29,149 bases of DNA from assembly GCA_964628055.1 (NCBI GenBank), contig CAZVNL010000029.1, positions 1 through 29,149 on the forward strand, read 5' to 3'. How positions within the stretch are numbered: position 1 is the first letter of the stretch; every line of letters starts with the position of its first letter. The DNA is from CAZBEL01 sp964628055. Its GTDB lineage: Bacteria > Fidelibacterota > Marinisomatia > Marinisomatales > TCS56. A program made the position numbers and the translations under genes. The notes below the pieces were generated by a model. The model did not search any database and was not told the DNA's origin. It saw only the letters and a program-made list of their open reading frames with translations. Positions 16,320 to 25,192 of the stretch are shown here, in pieces.

Positions 16320-17559
16320 AGATCCACTCCACCAAGGTTGCTACTCCTTGACCCACTCCAACACAAAGGGTTGCTAAGCCATAAAATGGTGGTGTTACTT
16401 GGGATGCTCTGCGCTTCATTTCGTGAAGCAAGGTAGTCATAATCCTGGCTCCTGAACAACCGAGCGGATGGCCCAAAGCAATAGCACCTCCATTCACATT
16501 GGTCTTATCAGGATCCATCCCTAACTCACGAATAACCGCAATAGTAGTCGCTGCAAAAGCTTCGTTTACTTCAACTAATCCTAACTGGTTCACAGGGAGA
16601 CACCAGCGATCCAGAAGCTTCCGTGTGGCAGGGATGGGACCATATCCCATTACACCCGGATCCACTCCTGCTACTGATGAGCCTACCCAACGAGCCATAG
16701 GCTTTAAGCCAAGCTCTCGCGCTTTTTCCTCACTCATAAGTAATACTGCGGCAGCTCCATCATTAACGCCGCTAGCATTACCAGCAGTTACCGTGCCATC
16801 GTGCTTAAATGCCGGCTTCAGTCTGGCTAATTGTTCAAGCGAGGTATTCAATACGAAATGCCCATTTTCAACCTTATAGCGGGGATGTTCATCCCACTCC
16901 ACAGTTATAGCAGGACCTTTCTTTTGTGGTATAGGGACAGGAATAATCTCTTCCTTGAATTTTCCTTGGTCAAGAAACGTTACGGCCCTTCGATGACTTT
17001 CCAAAGCATAAGCATCCTGTTCTTCACGGGAAATATTCATCTCTTGGGCAACGTTTTCCGCTGTTTGACCCAAGCTTACAATTGGGTAAAGAGTATCAAG
17101 ATGGGGATTCGGAAACCGCCAACCTACCGTTGTGTCATAAATACTAGGGTGGCCAATTGGGTGAGCTTTATCAGGTTTGGGAATAACCCATGGAGCTCGA
17201 CTCATGCTCTCCACCCCCGCCCCAATAAATACCTCTCCTTCACCAACATGGATGGCTTTGGCAGCTTGGTTTATGGCTTCTAAACCAGAAGCACAATTAC
17301 GATTAACTGTCACACCGGATACCGAGCTGGGAAAACCAGCTAGAAGGACTGCCATGCGAGCTACATCCCGATTATCCTCTCCAGCTTGGTTTCCACAACC
17401 AGCATAAACATCTTCTACTAATTCCCCCTCAATACCTGCCCGTTGGACAAGGCCTTTTAAAACAAAAGATAAAAGATCATCGGGACGAATTTTGGATAAA
17501 CCACCTCCGACTTTACCTATTGGACTTCGAGCTGCTTCTACGAATACTGCCTGACGCAT
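16312..17559 (-). CDS. Thiolase (acetyl-CoA acetyltransferase-like)
   Basis: This is a cytoplasmic thiolase that cleaves or condenses acyl-CoA with CoA or acetyl-CoA. The N-terminus VEAARSPIGKVGGGL, the nucleophile C89 in NRNCASGLEAI, GGAIALGHPLGCSGAR (H364) and the second catalytic cysteine C399 in LCVGVGQG are all present. The last motif reads CVGVGQG where most thiolases have CxGGGQG. The length of 415 is slightly above the usual about 393. It follows the aminotransferase with one base between stop and ATG, and AGAGGAAAG at the end of that gene serves as ribosome binding site. Chain-length preference cannot be told from sequence. Confidence 0.92.
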   Translation of the reverse strand: MRQAVFVEAARSPIGKVGGGLSKIRPDDLLSFVLKGLVQRAGIEGELVEDVYAGCGNQAGEDNRDVARMAVLLAGFPSSVSGVTVNRNCASGLEAINQAAKAIHVGEGEVFIGAGVESMSRAPWVIPKPDKAHPIGHPSIYDTTVGWRFPNPHLDTLYPIVSLGQTAENVAQEMNISREEQDAYALESHRRAVTFLDQGKFKEEIIPVPIPQKKGPAITVEWDEHPRYKVENGHFVLNTSLEQLARLKPAFKHDGTVTAGNASGVNDGAAAVLLMSEEKARELGLKPMARWVGSSVAGVDPGVMGYGPIPATRKLLDRWCLPVNQLGLVEVNEAFAATTIAVIRELGMDPDKTNVNGGAIALGHPLGCSGARIMTTLLHEMKRRASQVTPPFYGLATLCVGVGQGVATLVEWIYE

Positions 17560-17560
17560 C

Positions 17561-18895
17561 TTACTTTCCTCTGTTCAAGTCGTCTACGAATGCAGCAAAA
17601 CGATCCACGACCTGTCGTAGTTGGGGATGGTAATTCTTAATAAAATCCTGAGGATCCGGTCGCTTCTGAAAATGGGCCACCAATGCCTCTACCTTATCGT
17701 CGGTATCCGCATCTAAATAACTTGTGGCTATTCGCAAGGTCAAATTAGTTGGGTCATCACCAAAAGAGGATCCGGCCAGCACCAACAATTCATACTTTTC
17801 TAAAAGATAAGCAGCTAAGTCTTCACTAGACTTAATGCGATGGGTATAGAGAGCAGCTCTCCAGGCATTAAAACTGGGATATAAATAGAAACCACCTTTT
17901 GGTTCTGGGCATGGAATTCCTAAACTCAAGAACGCATTATATAGATAACGAGTACGGATTGTATGCATCGTTGTGCACATGTTGATGTACTCATCAATTT
18001 CAGGTAGATTACTGTAAGCTACCAGCGCTGCATACTGGATCGGACCGGGAACACAGGTCCAAACCGATCCCGCTAAAGCCTGCAGTGCTTCACACAAGGT
18101 TTCTCCTGATTTACCGGGAGGTAAAATAGCTACTCCAAAACGCCAACCTCCTAGTGATAAGTGTTTACTCAACCCTCCAAAAACCACGGTTCCTTCGGGG
18201 TAATAATGAGCCAGGGAAATGTGGGACTCCTTTGTGTAGTTAAGCAGGGCATAAATTTCATCACTCAACACCATGATTGCCTGGTCGCGAGCGAAAGCAG
18301 CGATTTGCTTAGCATCATCCTGAGCAAGTGTAGTACTCGTAGGGTTATTAGGTGTTGTAACTACTAAAATGTTAGCATATCCCGGGTTTCTGGAAACCCG
18401 CTCCAAGGTGGTTTCCAAGTCTGCAACAGTAAGACGGTAATTATCAATCTCGCGTAAGGGAAGAAAGTGAACCGTATGACGAGATAATTGCGCCTGGGCA
18501 ACATACGAAACCCAGCAGGGTGTAGGTAAAATGGTTTCTCCATCCAGGACCTGCATGACCGAAAAAAGTAAGGATTTGCTCCCAATACCAGTGACTACTT
18601 GATGGGGTTCTACTTCCATGTGAAAATTTTTACTATAGAAAGTGGCAATCTTTTCCCGCAATTCAGGCAAACCTAGGGTGGGTAGATAACTTCGTTGCTG
18701 GACATTTTGTTTAAGCGCGTCAGCAATAAGTGTAGGCACGGGAAAGCGTGATTCTCCAAAACCCAAGTGGTACACTTGCCGTCCAGCAGACCACAATTTT
18801 CGCACCCGGTCATTGATCGCCAAGGTAGCGGATGGGGTTACCTTGTCGAATCCCGTGCGAGAAAAACGGAACGGCTTATAGGGATTGATATTCAT
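17561..18895 (-). CDS. PLP-dependent aminotransferase, class I/II
   Basis: This is a fold-type I aminotransferase. Visible landmarks are the substrate-arm region YHLGFGESRFPVP, N184 in TTPNNPTS, D212 in LSDEIYA (pyridine nitrogen) and the Schiff-base lysine K244 in FGGLSKHLSLGGWRFG. The C-terminal arginine that binds carboxylate is probably in LTLRIATSY. At 444 residues it is longer than AspC-type enzymes, partly from a C-terminal extension. It is the first gene of a four-gene minus-strand operon with a thiolase, a CoA-transferase and GGT. The amino-donor preference is unknown; the context suggests amino-acid catabolism. Confidence 0.9.
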   Translation of the reverse strand: MNINPYKPFRFSRTGFDKVTPSATLAINDRVRKLWSAGRQVYHLGFGESRFPVPTLIADALKQNVQQRSYLPTLGLPELREKIATFYSKNFHMEVEPHQVVTGIGSKSLLFSVMQVLDGETILPTPCWVSYVAQAQLSRHTVHFLPLREIDNYRLTVADLETTLERVSRNPGYANILVVTTPNNPTSTTLAQDDAKQIAAFARDQAIMVLSDEIYALLNYTKESHISLAHYYPEGTVVFGGLSKHLSLGGWRFGVAILPPGKSGETLCEALQALAGSVWTCVPGPIQYAALVAYSNLPEIDEYINMCTTMHTIRTRYLYNAFLSLGIPCPEPKGGFYLYPSFNAWRAALYTHRIKSSEDLAAYLLEKYELLVLAGSSFGDDPTNLTLRIATSYLDADTDDKVEALVAHFQKRPDPQDFIKNYHPQLRQVVDRFAAFVDDLNRGK

Positions 18896-18959
18896 GGTCG
18901 GTCCAATTAGTTATTTTATTGTGTTCGTAAATTAACCGTGGCTATCTATTTGGTGATAT

Positions 18960-18991
18960 AAAAAAGGCGGTGACATCAGTCACCGCCTTTT
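18960..18991 (-). terminator. Intrinsic terminator of the TonB-dependent receptor gene
   Basis: A perfect 9-bp GC-rich stem (GGCGGTGAC, 18966-18974, with GTCACCGCC, 18979-18987) encloses a 4-base loop. On the minus strand it is followed by six T residues (complement of 18960-18965). It lies 17 bases past the receptor stop at 19008. On the plus strand the T-tract is only four, and no plus-strand gene ends nearby. Confidence 0.9.
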
Positions 18992-19007
18992 GCACTATTC
19001 TAGAGAA

Positions 19008-21974
19008 TTAAAAATTATAGGACGTTTTCACATACACGAATTTACCACCCATACCGTAGGGGGAGAAATTAGGATATACAAAGGCTCCATCATTTCCCCG
19101 TCCTGGCATTCTGATCTTATCAGGCATTTGGTCCGTGAGGTTTTGGGCTCCTACCGTAAAAGTCATAGGACCCAGATCGTAGCGGGCTTCCGCGTCAATA
19201 AGGGTCTTGGCAGAGAACCATTGAGGAGTTCCATCACTAAATTCATAGCGACTGCTGAACTTCCCATACTTGTGAATATTCAGCTTCACTCCCAGAGGAC
19301 CTCCGGAAGACCAGTTAATACCAAGAATCATATTATTTTCCGGTTGGGAATCCTCCATAGTCCGGCGTTCCCGGTCGTCAAAGGTCGTCGTAGAGGCCAA
19401 CTCTTGAATAGTAGGATCGGTGAGTCCTGAGGGCACCCGTACCTCTACTACTTCCGTGGAGGTGCTGTTATAGGCAAGGGAGAGATCAACGTTCCCCATC
19501 GAACCTAGATCAACAAGATAGGCCGCCTTAACATCAAACCCCGTGGTCTTTGTATCCACAGCATTGGTGAAGAAGCGACCACCGGTGGCAGAAACTTCAC
19601 CTGCTTCTTGAAGCAATTGCCAGACTTTATAACCCAAAGGATCATCCGGTTCGCCATCACCATCACTATCGTCATTACCAGACTCATTAGCGGTAAAGTT
19701 GCCGGTTAACACGATGCGATCCTGAATATTGACATTGTAGAGGTCAAAACTGAATCGCAGGGAGCCGAAATTAATATTCGTACCAGCACTGAGATTCTGG
19801 GAGACTTCCGGTTTGAGGTCTTTGGCCCCCAGAGCTTTGGCAAAGGGGTGACTCGTGGGAAAGGTACCCACTTCAAAGGCCACCGTTTCCCCGGTTACGG
19901 GATCCGGCAGGAAATTAGTGGCGATTTTTGCCTGGTAGGCTTGTGCCAGAGCAGGAGCTCGGAAACCAGTATTATAGGCACCACGAAGCACTACACCATC
20001 CATTACTTCAAAACGCGCTGTGGCCTTGGAGGTAACCGTACTCCCGAAATCACTGTAGTTTTCAAACCGCAAGGCTGCTCCGACACGCAAGTTATCCATA
20101 ACGCTGTATTCGGAATCGAAATAGGCAGCGAAACTGGAACGATCTGCATCTCGTGTAGCCGCCTCATTAGAAGGTTTGAAGCCGCTGAAACACTGACAAC
20201 CAGCACTACCGCTCGTGGCGTTCTCATATACATGCACGGTGGCACCACTGCTATCCACGTAGGAAGAATCCCATCCGGCCACACTGGTTCCCGCCTGACC
20301 ATTGGCATAGGAAGCGGTTTCGCCAGCATAAATTCGATAGGATTCACTACGTCTTTCCAAACCCACTGCAACATTCAAATTACCCATTTTACTGGTCGCA
20401 TCGAAATTAGTGGTCAGTTGGTCAAACCAGAAGCCACCAATATCATAGCGTCGCAGCGGTTCCGGTCCATACGAAGCATTGGTACTATTCATGAAAAAGT
20501 GGAAATCATTTTTCCCATATACCGCGCTGAGATCGTAGGACCAGTTTCCCAACACACCTTCCATCCCAGCGGCTAACGAGAAATCCACCACATTGGGTTG
20601 GATATGGGGAACATAGCCTGTGGGATTGGAACTCAACCAGACTTTATTCGGTTGGTCAGGTTGACGAGTGAAACAACCGGTATCGCCATTCCGCACTGTA
20701 TACCCGCCGAAGGCATAGTAGCGCTTGTCACCGGAGGGAATTTCTGCATTGAACATCGCTCCCAGATTACTCTGGGCATGGTCGCCCCAGATCATACGCC
20801 GGGGATCGATGAACCAGTTACTTCCCGGTTGTAAACGTTGGGACTCCGCCTCATCATCACTCCAGTAATCAGAGTTGGGTTCGTAGTACTGCTCCCCTTC
20901 AAAACCCACGCGATTGGCAATTCCCCGGCTGCGATACTCAGCGGCGATTAGAAGGGAGCCATCCTCACCCAATTGGAAACCACGGGTCAACTGGGCCTGG
21001 AGAACTTCCCCGTCATTCACAACGTACGGTTTACTGCCTTCAATATGGGCGTGAGGATTACCATCGGCATCACGACCATCATAGACCACGGTCCCGGTGG
21101 GATTCCATTCCATCCACTCTGTTTCATCACCATACTTGAGACCATAGAGGTCATAATCCGACGGAATGGCGTCTACTTCATGGGCATAGTGACCAGAGTA
21201 AATACTTAGGGTTCCACCGGAATTTCCAGACTTGAGAATGATGTTGATTACCCCGGCAATGGCGTCGGAACCATACTGTGCAGCGGCCCCATCACGGAGT
21301 ACTTCAATCCGTTCGATGGCAGCTGCAGGGATAGCATTGAGGTCCACCCCTGTATCACCCCGTCCGGGACTGTTATTGACATGCACAAGGGCAGTGGTAT
21401 GGCGGCGTTTACCGTTAACCAGTACCAAGACCTGCCCTGAACTCAACCCGCGAAGGGTCATGGGACGTACCGTATCCGATCCATCGGTAATACTGGTCCT
21501 CGGTAGGTTAAACGAGGGTGCCAAGGCCTGTAATATTTGGCCTGTCTCAGTGAACCCTGCCCGACGGATCTCCTGGGCGGTGAATACATCAACCGGAACG
21601 GCCTGATCTTCTGCAGCGTGAGAAAATCGTGATCCAATAACCGCGATCTCTTTTGCTGCTATAGCACTTATGGTGAGGGCAAAATTAAGTTGGACTGAAC
21701 CCACACCAACAGTGACCATTTGGCTGGTGGACTCATAACCGATGTAGGAGGCCTTAGCGGTATAGGTGCCAGGTGCAACACCCTCAATGGTATACACACC
21801 CATAGCATCGGTAGCCGCTCCCAGGGACGTCCCCTCCAAGATTACATTGGCACCAGGTAACGGGTCACCATATATATCAGTAATGGTTCCATGTATTGAA
21901 CCTGTCTGTCCCATTACACCAACTGTAATTACTAGAGGCAAAACGAGCGTAACGAGCTTGTTGATTTTCCTCAT
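19008..21974 (-). CDS. TonB-dependent outer-membrane receptor with carboxypeptidase-regulatory-like domain
   Basis: This is an energy-coupled outer-membrane importer of unknown substrate. A signal peptide comes first (MRKINKLVTLVLPLVITVGVMG). A CarboxypepD_reg-like beta-sandwich follows (GSIHGTITDIYGDPLPGANV, about 23-105), then the plug (MTLRGLSSGQVLVLVNGKRR, later AAIERIEVLRDGAAAQYGSD, about 120-240). The rest is a 22-strand-type barrel ending in an aromatic residue (VKTSYNF). An extracellular loop contains an acidic DDSDGDGEPDD calcium-binding-like stretch, and there are two cysteine spots (GCQC and GCFT). I chose ATG 21974 (988 residues) because AAGGAG lies 8 bases upstream; ATG 21980 would leave only 2 bases. 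No SusD partner is adjacent. It has its own promoter candidate and terminator. Confidence 0.92.
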   Translation of the reverse strand: MRKINKLVTLVLPLVITVGVMGQTGSIHGTITDIYGDPLPGANVILEGTSLGAATDAMGVYTIEGVAPGTYTAKASYIGYESTSQMVTVGVGSVQLNFALTISAIAAKEIAVIGSRFSHAAEDQAVPVDVFTAQEIRRAGFTETGQILQALAPSFNLPRTSITDGSDTVRPMTLRGLSSGQVLVLVNGKRRHTTALVHVNNSPGRGDTGVDLNAIPAAAIERIEVLRDGAAAQYGSDAIAGVINIILKSGNSGGTLSIYSGHYAHEVDAIPSDYDLYGLKYGDETEWMEWNPTGTVVYDGRDADGNPHAHIEGSKPYVVNDGEVLQAQLTRGFQLGEDGSLLIAAEYRSRGIANRVGFEGEQYYEPNSDYWSDDEAESQRLQPGSNWFIDPRRMIWGDHAQSNLGAMFNAEIPSGDKRYYAFGGYTVRNGDTGCFTRQPDQPNKVWLSSNPTGYVPHIQPNVVDFSLAAGMEGVLGNWSYDLSAVYGKNDFHFFMNSTNASYGPEPLRRYDIGGFWFDQLTTNFDATSKMGNLNVAVGLERRSESYRIYAGETASYANGQAGTSVAGWDSSYVDSSGATVHVYENATSGSAGCQCFSGFKPSNEAATRDADRSSFAAYFDSEYSVMDNLRVGAALRFENYSDFGSTVTSKATARFEVMDGVVLRGAYNTGFRAPALAQAYQAKIATNFLPDPVTGETVAFEVGTFPTSHPFAKALGAKDLKPEVSQNLSAGTNINFGSLRFSFDLYNVNIQDRIVLTGNFTANESGNDDSDGDGEPDDPLGYKVWQLLQEAGEVSATGGRFFTNAVDTKTTGFDVKAAYLVDLGSMGNVDLSLAYNSTSTEVVEVRVPSGLTDPTIQELASTTTFDDRERRTMEDSQPENNMILGINWSSGGPLGVKLNIHKYGKFSSRYEFSDGTPQWFSAKTLIDAEARYDLGPMTFTVGAQNLTDQMPDKIRMPGRGNDGAFVYPNFSPYGMGGKFVYVKTSYNF

Positions 21975-21982
21975 CTGCATTT

Positions 21983-21988
21983 CTCCTT
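21983..21988 (-). promoter_or_regulatory. Ribosome binding site deciding the receptor start
   Basis: AAGGAG on the minus strand sits 8 bases before ATG 21974 and only 2 before ATG 21980, which favours the downstream start. Confidence 0.75.
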
Positions 21989-22027
21989 GGTTTATTACTA
22001 GTGATATGGTTATACCACCATCATTAT

Positions 22028-22056
22028 TATTTAAACCAACTTAATGTTTCGTCCAA
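22028..22056 (-). promoter_or_regulatory. Candidate sigma-70-type promoter for the TonB-dependent receptor
   Basis: On the minus strand a -35-like TTGGAC (22056-22051) and a -10-like TAAATA (22033-22028) are separated by exactly 17 bases. Transcription would start near 22020, about 45 bases before the ATG. The 148-bp gap after the kinase gene also fits an independent promoter here. No Fur-box-like inverted repeat is evident; a short TGGT-TAT-ACCA element lies at 22007-22017. Confidence 0.45.
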
Positions 22057-22128
22057 ATTATTGGCAAGAACATTTTAATGAATGAAAAACAACTAGCTGC
22101 CAGGACTGTAAATGCTACGAGCTAACCT

Positions 22129-23589
22129 CTAATAGTCGAACTCACTCTTCCCGATAAACTCCCGTAGAATGGAAATCCCTGGTACCAACCGTTCCTCTAA
22201 CGGTTCCAGGAAAGTTAACAGACAAATGAGCTGTTGGACCTTATTCGCGATCTCACCATTTCCGGTCACCTCCTGTAAAAGGGGTTTTACATAACTGCAG
22301 AGGACCGGTAATTCATAAACCAAGGAGGAATTGAACATAAGGTTAGCCTCTTCCTGGTAAGGAAAAATATTCTTTTCTTCTCCCCGCCTGACTGATGGCC
22401 AACGTAGCAAAGTTTCAATGGGAGAGTATCCCCGGAATTTATGATCCCGGCACAGCCGCCGTAAAAGGCGCAGATCGGAAGTAGACACGCGATGAGTGGC
22501 GTCAATGTTCAACTGGGTGATGGCGCTGACGTAGATCTGATGAAGGTGATCCTTGCCAAACATATCCGAAAGCAGGGGATTCAACCCATGAATCCCTTCC
22601 AGGAGGATGAAACAGTTGTCTTTCAACTGCATTGTCTGTTCCGTATCGTATCCCCGGCCGGTTTCGAAATCGAATTTCCGTTTTGGCACCGGTTCTCCCA
22701 CCAATAACTGGTTAATGCGAACACCTAATAAATCTAAATCCAAAGCCTTAATTGATTCGAAATCACGATTCCCTTCTTCATCTACAGGAATTTTCTCCCG
22801 GTCGATGAAATAATCGTCCATAGAAATGGAGATTGGCTGGAAACCGTTCACCCGGAGTTGAATGCCCAGGCGTTTGGCAAAGGTGGTTTTTCCTGACGCT
22901 GAAGGACCAGCAATGGTCACCAGGCGGCGGCCAGGGAAATCGGCGCCGATTTGATCGGCAAGCTGGCTGAGCTTTTTTTCGTGTAAACCTTCGGCAACCC
23001 ACATCATTTCCTTACTGTGGTCGTTATGAATCAGACGATTCAAATCCCCCAACGTAGACACCCCTAACAACGCCCCCCATCGCTCATGCTCTTCGAAAGT
23101 GGCAAACAATTTGGGACAATCGCGAAAGGGTTGCAATTGCCCGGGATCCAACAGGGTGGGAAAACGTAAAATAAAACCGGATTGATATTGGAGCAGGGTA
23201 AATGGTTTTAGCTCCCGTTTATCCCGCTCCATCGGTTCGATTTGATAATCCCAATACCGGCCAAAGCGTACGATTGGAACCGGATCTACGGTCCATTGCT
23301 CCATGATCATGAGCTTGCTGGACGACTGTTTTGCCGTGAAGTCGGCCAACACGTCCCGACGTGGCAGAGTCCCGAATTCAAGGGGTGTTTCATTCTCCAC
23401 TAAACGAAGAAGCTGGGATTCCAACCGTTCAATTTCGGCGGAGGTCAAAGGCTTTCCATCGGCGGCGTGACAAAAATATCCGTCGGCGATGGAGTGTTCG
23501 ATAACCAATTGACGTTGGGAAGCAAACAACTCCTTAAAAGCGCAGGAAAGTAGAAAGGCCAAAGTGGCCTGGGTGGATTCAAGCGCCAT
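22129..23589 (-). CDS. Uridine kinase-like nucleoside kinase with N-terminal ThrRS-like domain
   Basis: This P-loop phosphotransferase probably phosphorylates a nucleoside such as uridine. Residues about 20-100 resemble the ThrRS second N-terminal domain (IEHSIADGYFCHAADGKPLT, then a helix with ERLESQLLRLVE). The family linker HSKEMMWVAEGLHEKKLSQLADQI comes next. Walker A is GPSASGKTT (228-236), with SMDDYFIDRE and the lid and base-binding part downstream. At 486 residues it is shorter than the about 550-residue relatives with an N-terminal TGS domain, which this one seems to lack. I chose ATG 23589: five bases after the yjbQ stop, with GGAG 12 bases upstream. A longer frame to 23751 lies inside yjbQ and is unlikely. 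Confidence 0.85.
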   Translation of the reverse strand: MALESTQATLAFLLSCAFKELFASQRQLVIEHSIADGYFCHAADGKPLTSAEIERLESQLLRLVENETPLEFGTLPRRDVLADFTAKQSSSKLMIMEQWTVDPVPIVRFGRYWDYQIEPMERDKRELKPFTLLQYQSGFILRFPTLLDPGQLQPFRDCPKLFATFEEHERWGALLGVSTLGDLNRLIHNDHSKEMMWVAEGLHEKKLSQLADQIGADFPGRRLVTIAGPSASGKTTFAKRLGIQLRVNGFQPISISMDDYFIDREKIPVDEEGNRDFESIKALDLDLLGVRINQLLVGEPVPKRKFDFETGRGYDTEQTMQLKDNCFILLEGIHGLNPLLSDMFGKDHLHQIYVSAITQLNIDATHRVSTSDLRLLRRLCRDHKFRGYSPIETLLRWPSVRRGEEKNIFPYQEEANLMFNSSLVYELPVLCSYVKPLLQEVTGNGEIANKVQQLICLLTFLEPLEERLVPGISILREFIGKSEFDY

Positions 23590-23594
23590 AGGGA

Positions 23595-24014
23595 TTATTC
23601 TCCAATGATTTTTACCAGGTCCCGTTTCCGGCGGCGACCGCCGAATTCCCTGTAGAAAATTTGTTCCCAGGGACCGAAATGGAGTTGTCCATCGGTAATG
23701 GCAACGACCACTTCCCGACCCATAATCTGGCGCTTGTGATGAGCGTCGCAATTATCTTCGCCAGTGCGGTTGTAGTCATATTGTTCCAGAGGCTCGTGGG
23801 GCGCCAACCCTTCCAACCAACGTTTATAGTCTCGGTGAAGGCCAGGTTCATCATCATTAATAAAGACTGAAGCGGTTATGTGCATGGCGTTCACCAGGCA
23901 TAAACCATTTTGAATACCGCTCTGCCGGACGACCCGTTCCACCTCTGGCGTTATGTTTATGAACTCCATACGAGCAGGTACTTGAAACCATAATTCTTCG
24001 TGGTACGACTGCAT
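23595..24014 (-). CDS. yjbQ: YjbQ/UPF0047 family protein (secondary thiamine-phosphate synthase type)
   Basis: This is a small cytoplasmic protein of the YjbQ family, whose members show weak thiamine-phosphate synthase activity. The physiological role is uncertain. Family marks are RMEFINITPEVERVV, the conserved HITASVFINDDE, GEDNCDAHHKRQIMG with its histidines, and TDGQLHFGPWEQIFYREFGG. At 139 residues it is full length. ATG 24014 is preceded by GGAAG at a fitting distance. GTG 24020 overlaps the amidohydrolase stop as GTGA and would add two residues; I could not exclude it. It lies between the amidohydrolase and the kinase in the rlmN operon. Confidence 0.88.
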   Translation of the reverse strand: MQSYHEELWFQVPARMEFINITPEVERVVRQSGIQNGLCLVNAMHITASVFINDDEPGLHRDYKRWLEGLAPHEPLEQYDYNRTGEDNCDAHHKRQIMGREVVVAITDGQLHFGPWEQIFYREFGGRRRKRDLVKIIGE

Positions 24015-24016
24015 AA

Positions 24017-25192
24017 TCACTTCCGAGTTAAAAGTTGATTTTCGATTAACTGGAGGAGAATACTACTCCCCACCAACAGGGCTTGTTCCTCAAAATCGAA
24101 ATGGGAACAGTGGTGCGGGACGCTGCCTACCTCTTGATCCTGGGGAGCTGAGCCCACGAAAAAGAAGCATCCTGGCACTCGCTGGGTGTAGTAGCTGAAA
24201 TCTTCACCCCCCATGGAAAGGTAAGGCGTTCCCGTCTTTGGCCCAACAATTTCCTGGGCGGCCTCGAATACCTTTTCCGTGGGAAGGGGTGCGTTCACCG
24301 TGGGGGGATACTTATCGTCATAATTCAGGGTGATTTTAGCCCCATGGACCTTCTCAAATCCGCCGAGAATCTCCTGCAAACGTTTTTTAACCATCTGCCG
24401 GTTGGTTTCTAAATAGGCCCGTACGGTTCCCTGAAGCGTTACCTGATCCGCAATCACGTTAAAATTGTGACCGCCGCTTATCTTCCCCACGGACACCACC
24501 GTACTTTCCAGGGGATTCGTATTGCGACTCACAATGGTTTGGAGCGTGGAAATTATCTCGGCGGCAACGACGATGGCATCCACCGTTCCCTGGGGCGCGG
24601 CACCGTGTCCACCAGTCCCCTGAATGACGACCTCAAACATGTCGGCGGCAGCTAAAATGGGGCCTTCCTTCACGCCCACCTCACCGTAAGGTTGATAATT
24701 CCACAAGTGAATTCCATAAATTTCATCGACCCCTTCCAGGCAACCATCTGCAATCATGGCTGCGGCACCGGCCTCCCCTTCTTCCGCAGGTTGGAAAATC
24801 AGCCGAATTCGACCCTGGAGTTTTTCCCGCCAGGAGGCTAAGACCCGAGCAACGCCGAGCAACATGGCGGTATGGCCATCGTGACCGCAGGCGTGCATGA
24901 CCCCGGGGATCTCCGAACGATAGGGCACGTTGTTCATCTCCTGGATAGGCAAGGCGTCCATATCAGCCCGCAAAGCAATACAGGGCCCCGGGGTGGCGCC
25001 CACAATTTCACCTACCACCCCGGTTCTCCCCACTCCAGTCTGTACATCGAAACTCAAAACCTTTAACTGGTCAGTCACAACTCCTGCCGTGCGCTGAACC
25101 TCAAATCCCAACTCGGGGTGACGGTGAAAGTCGCGACGAAGAGCAATTATTTCTTTTTCAAGCTGCTGGATCTCGGGACGAAACTTGGGCAT
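24017..25192 (-). CDS. M20 family amidohydrolase (N-acyl-amino-acid/IAA-amide hydrolase type)
   Basis: This is a di-metal peptidase-family M20D enzyme that hydrolyses N-acyl or amide-linked amino acids. DFHRHPELGFEVQRTA opens the protein. RADMDALPI, HACGHDGHTAMLLG (C102 and H104), QPAEEGEAGAAAMI (catalytic and metal E137 and E138), IHLWN (H162) and the C-terminal GGEDFSYY with PHHCSHFDFEEQAL supply the known ligands. The dimerisation domain is in the middle (about 180-290). The length of 391 is typical. The ATG shares one base with the nucleoside phosphorylase stop (TGATG), so the two are coupled. No signal peptide, so it acts in the cytoplasm. Confidence 0.92.
   Translation of the reverse strand: MPKFRPEIQQLEKEIIALRRDFHRHPELGFEVQRTAGVVTDQLKVLSFDVQTGVGRTGVVGEIVGATPGPCIALRADMDALPIQEMNNVPYRSEIPGVMHACGHDGHTAMLLGVARVLASWREKLQGRIRLIFQPAEEGEAGAAAMIADGCLEGVDEIYGIHLWNYQPYGEVGVKEGPILAAADMFEVVIQGTGGHGAAPQGTVDAIVVAAEIISTLQTIVSRNTNPLESTVVSVGKISGGHNFNVIADQVTLQGTVRAYLETNRQMVKKRLQEILGGFEKVHGAKITLNYDDKYPPTVNAPLPTEKVFEAAQEIVGPKTGTPYLSMGGEDFSYYTQRVPGCFFFVGSAPQDQEVGSVPHHCSHFDFEEQALLVGSSILLQLIENQLLTRK

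Noticed and set aside
16831..17283. 150-codon plus-strand frame inside the thiolase
   Set aside because: It is antisense to conserved thiolase motifs and has no family resemblance or start signal.
19848..20576. 242-codon plus-strand open frame antisense to the TonB-dependent receptor
   Set aside because: It lies entirely inside the receptor gene on the opposite strand, has repetitive T/G/H/I-rich composition typical of an antisense frame, no ribosome binding site and no known family.
23590..23751. N-terminal extension of the uridine-kinase-like gene into yjbQ
   Set aside because: The extra residues are yjbQ codons read out of frame, while ATG 23589 has a fitting position and an upstream GGAG.
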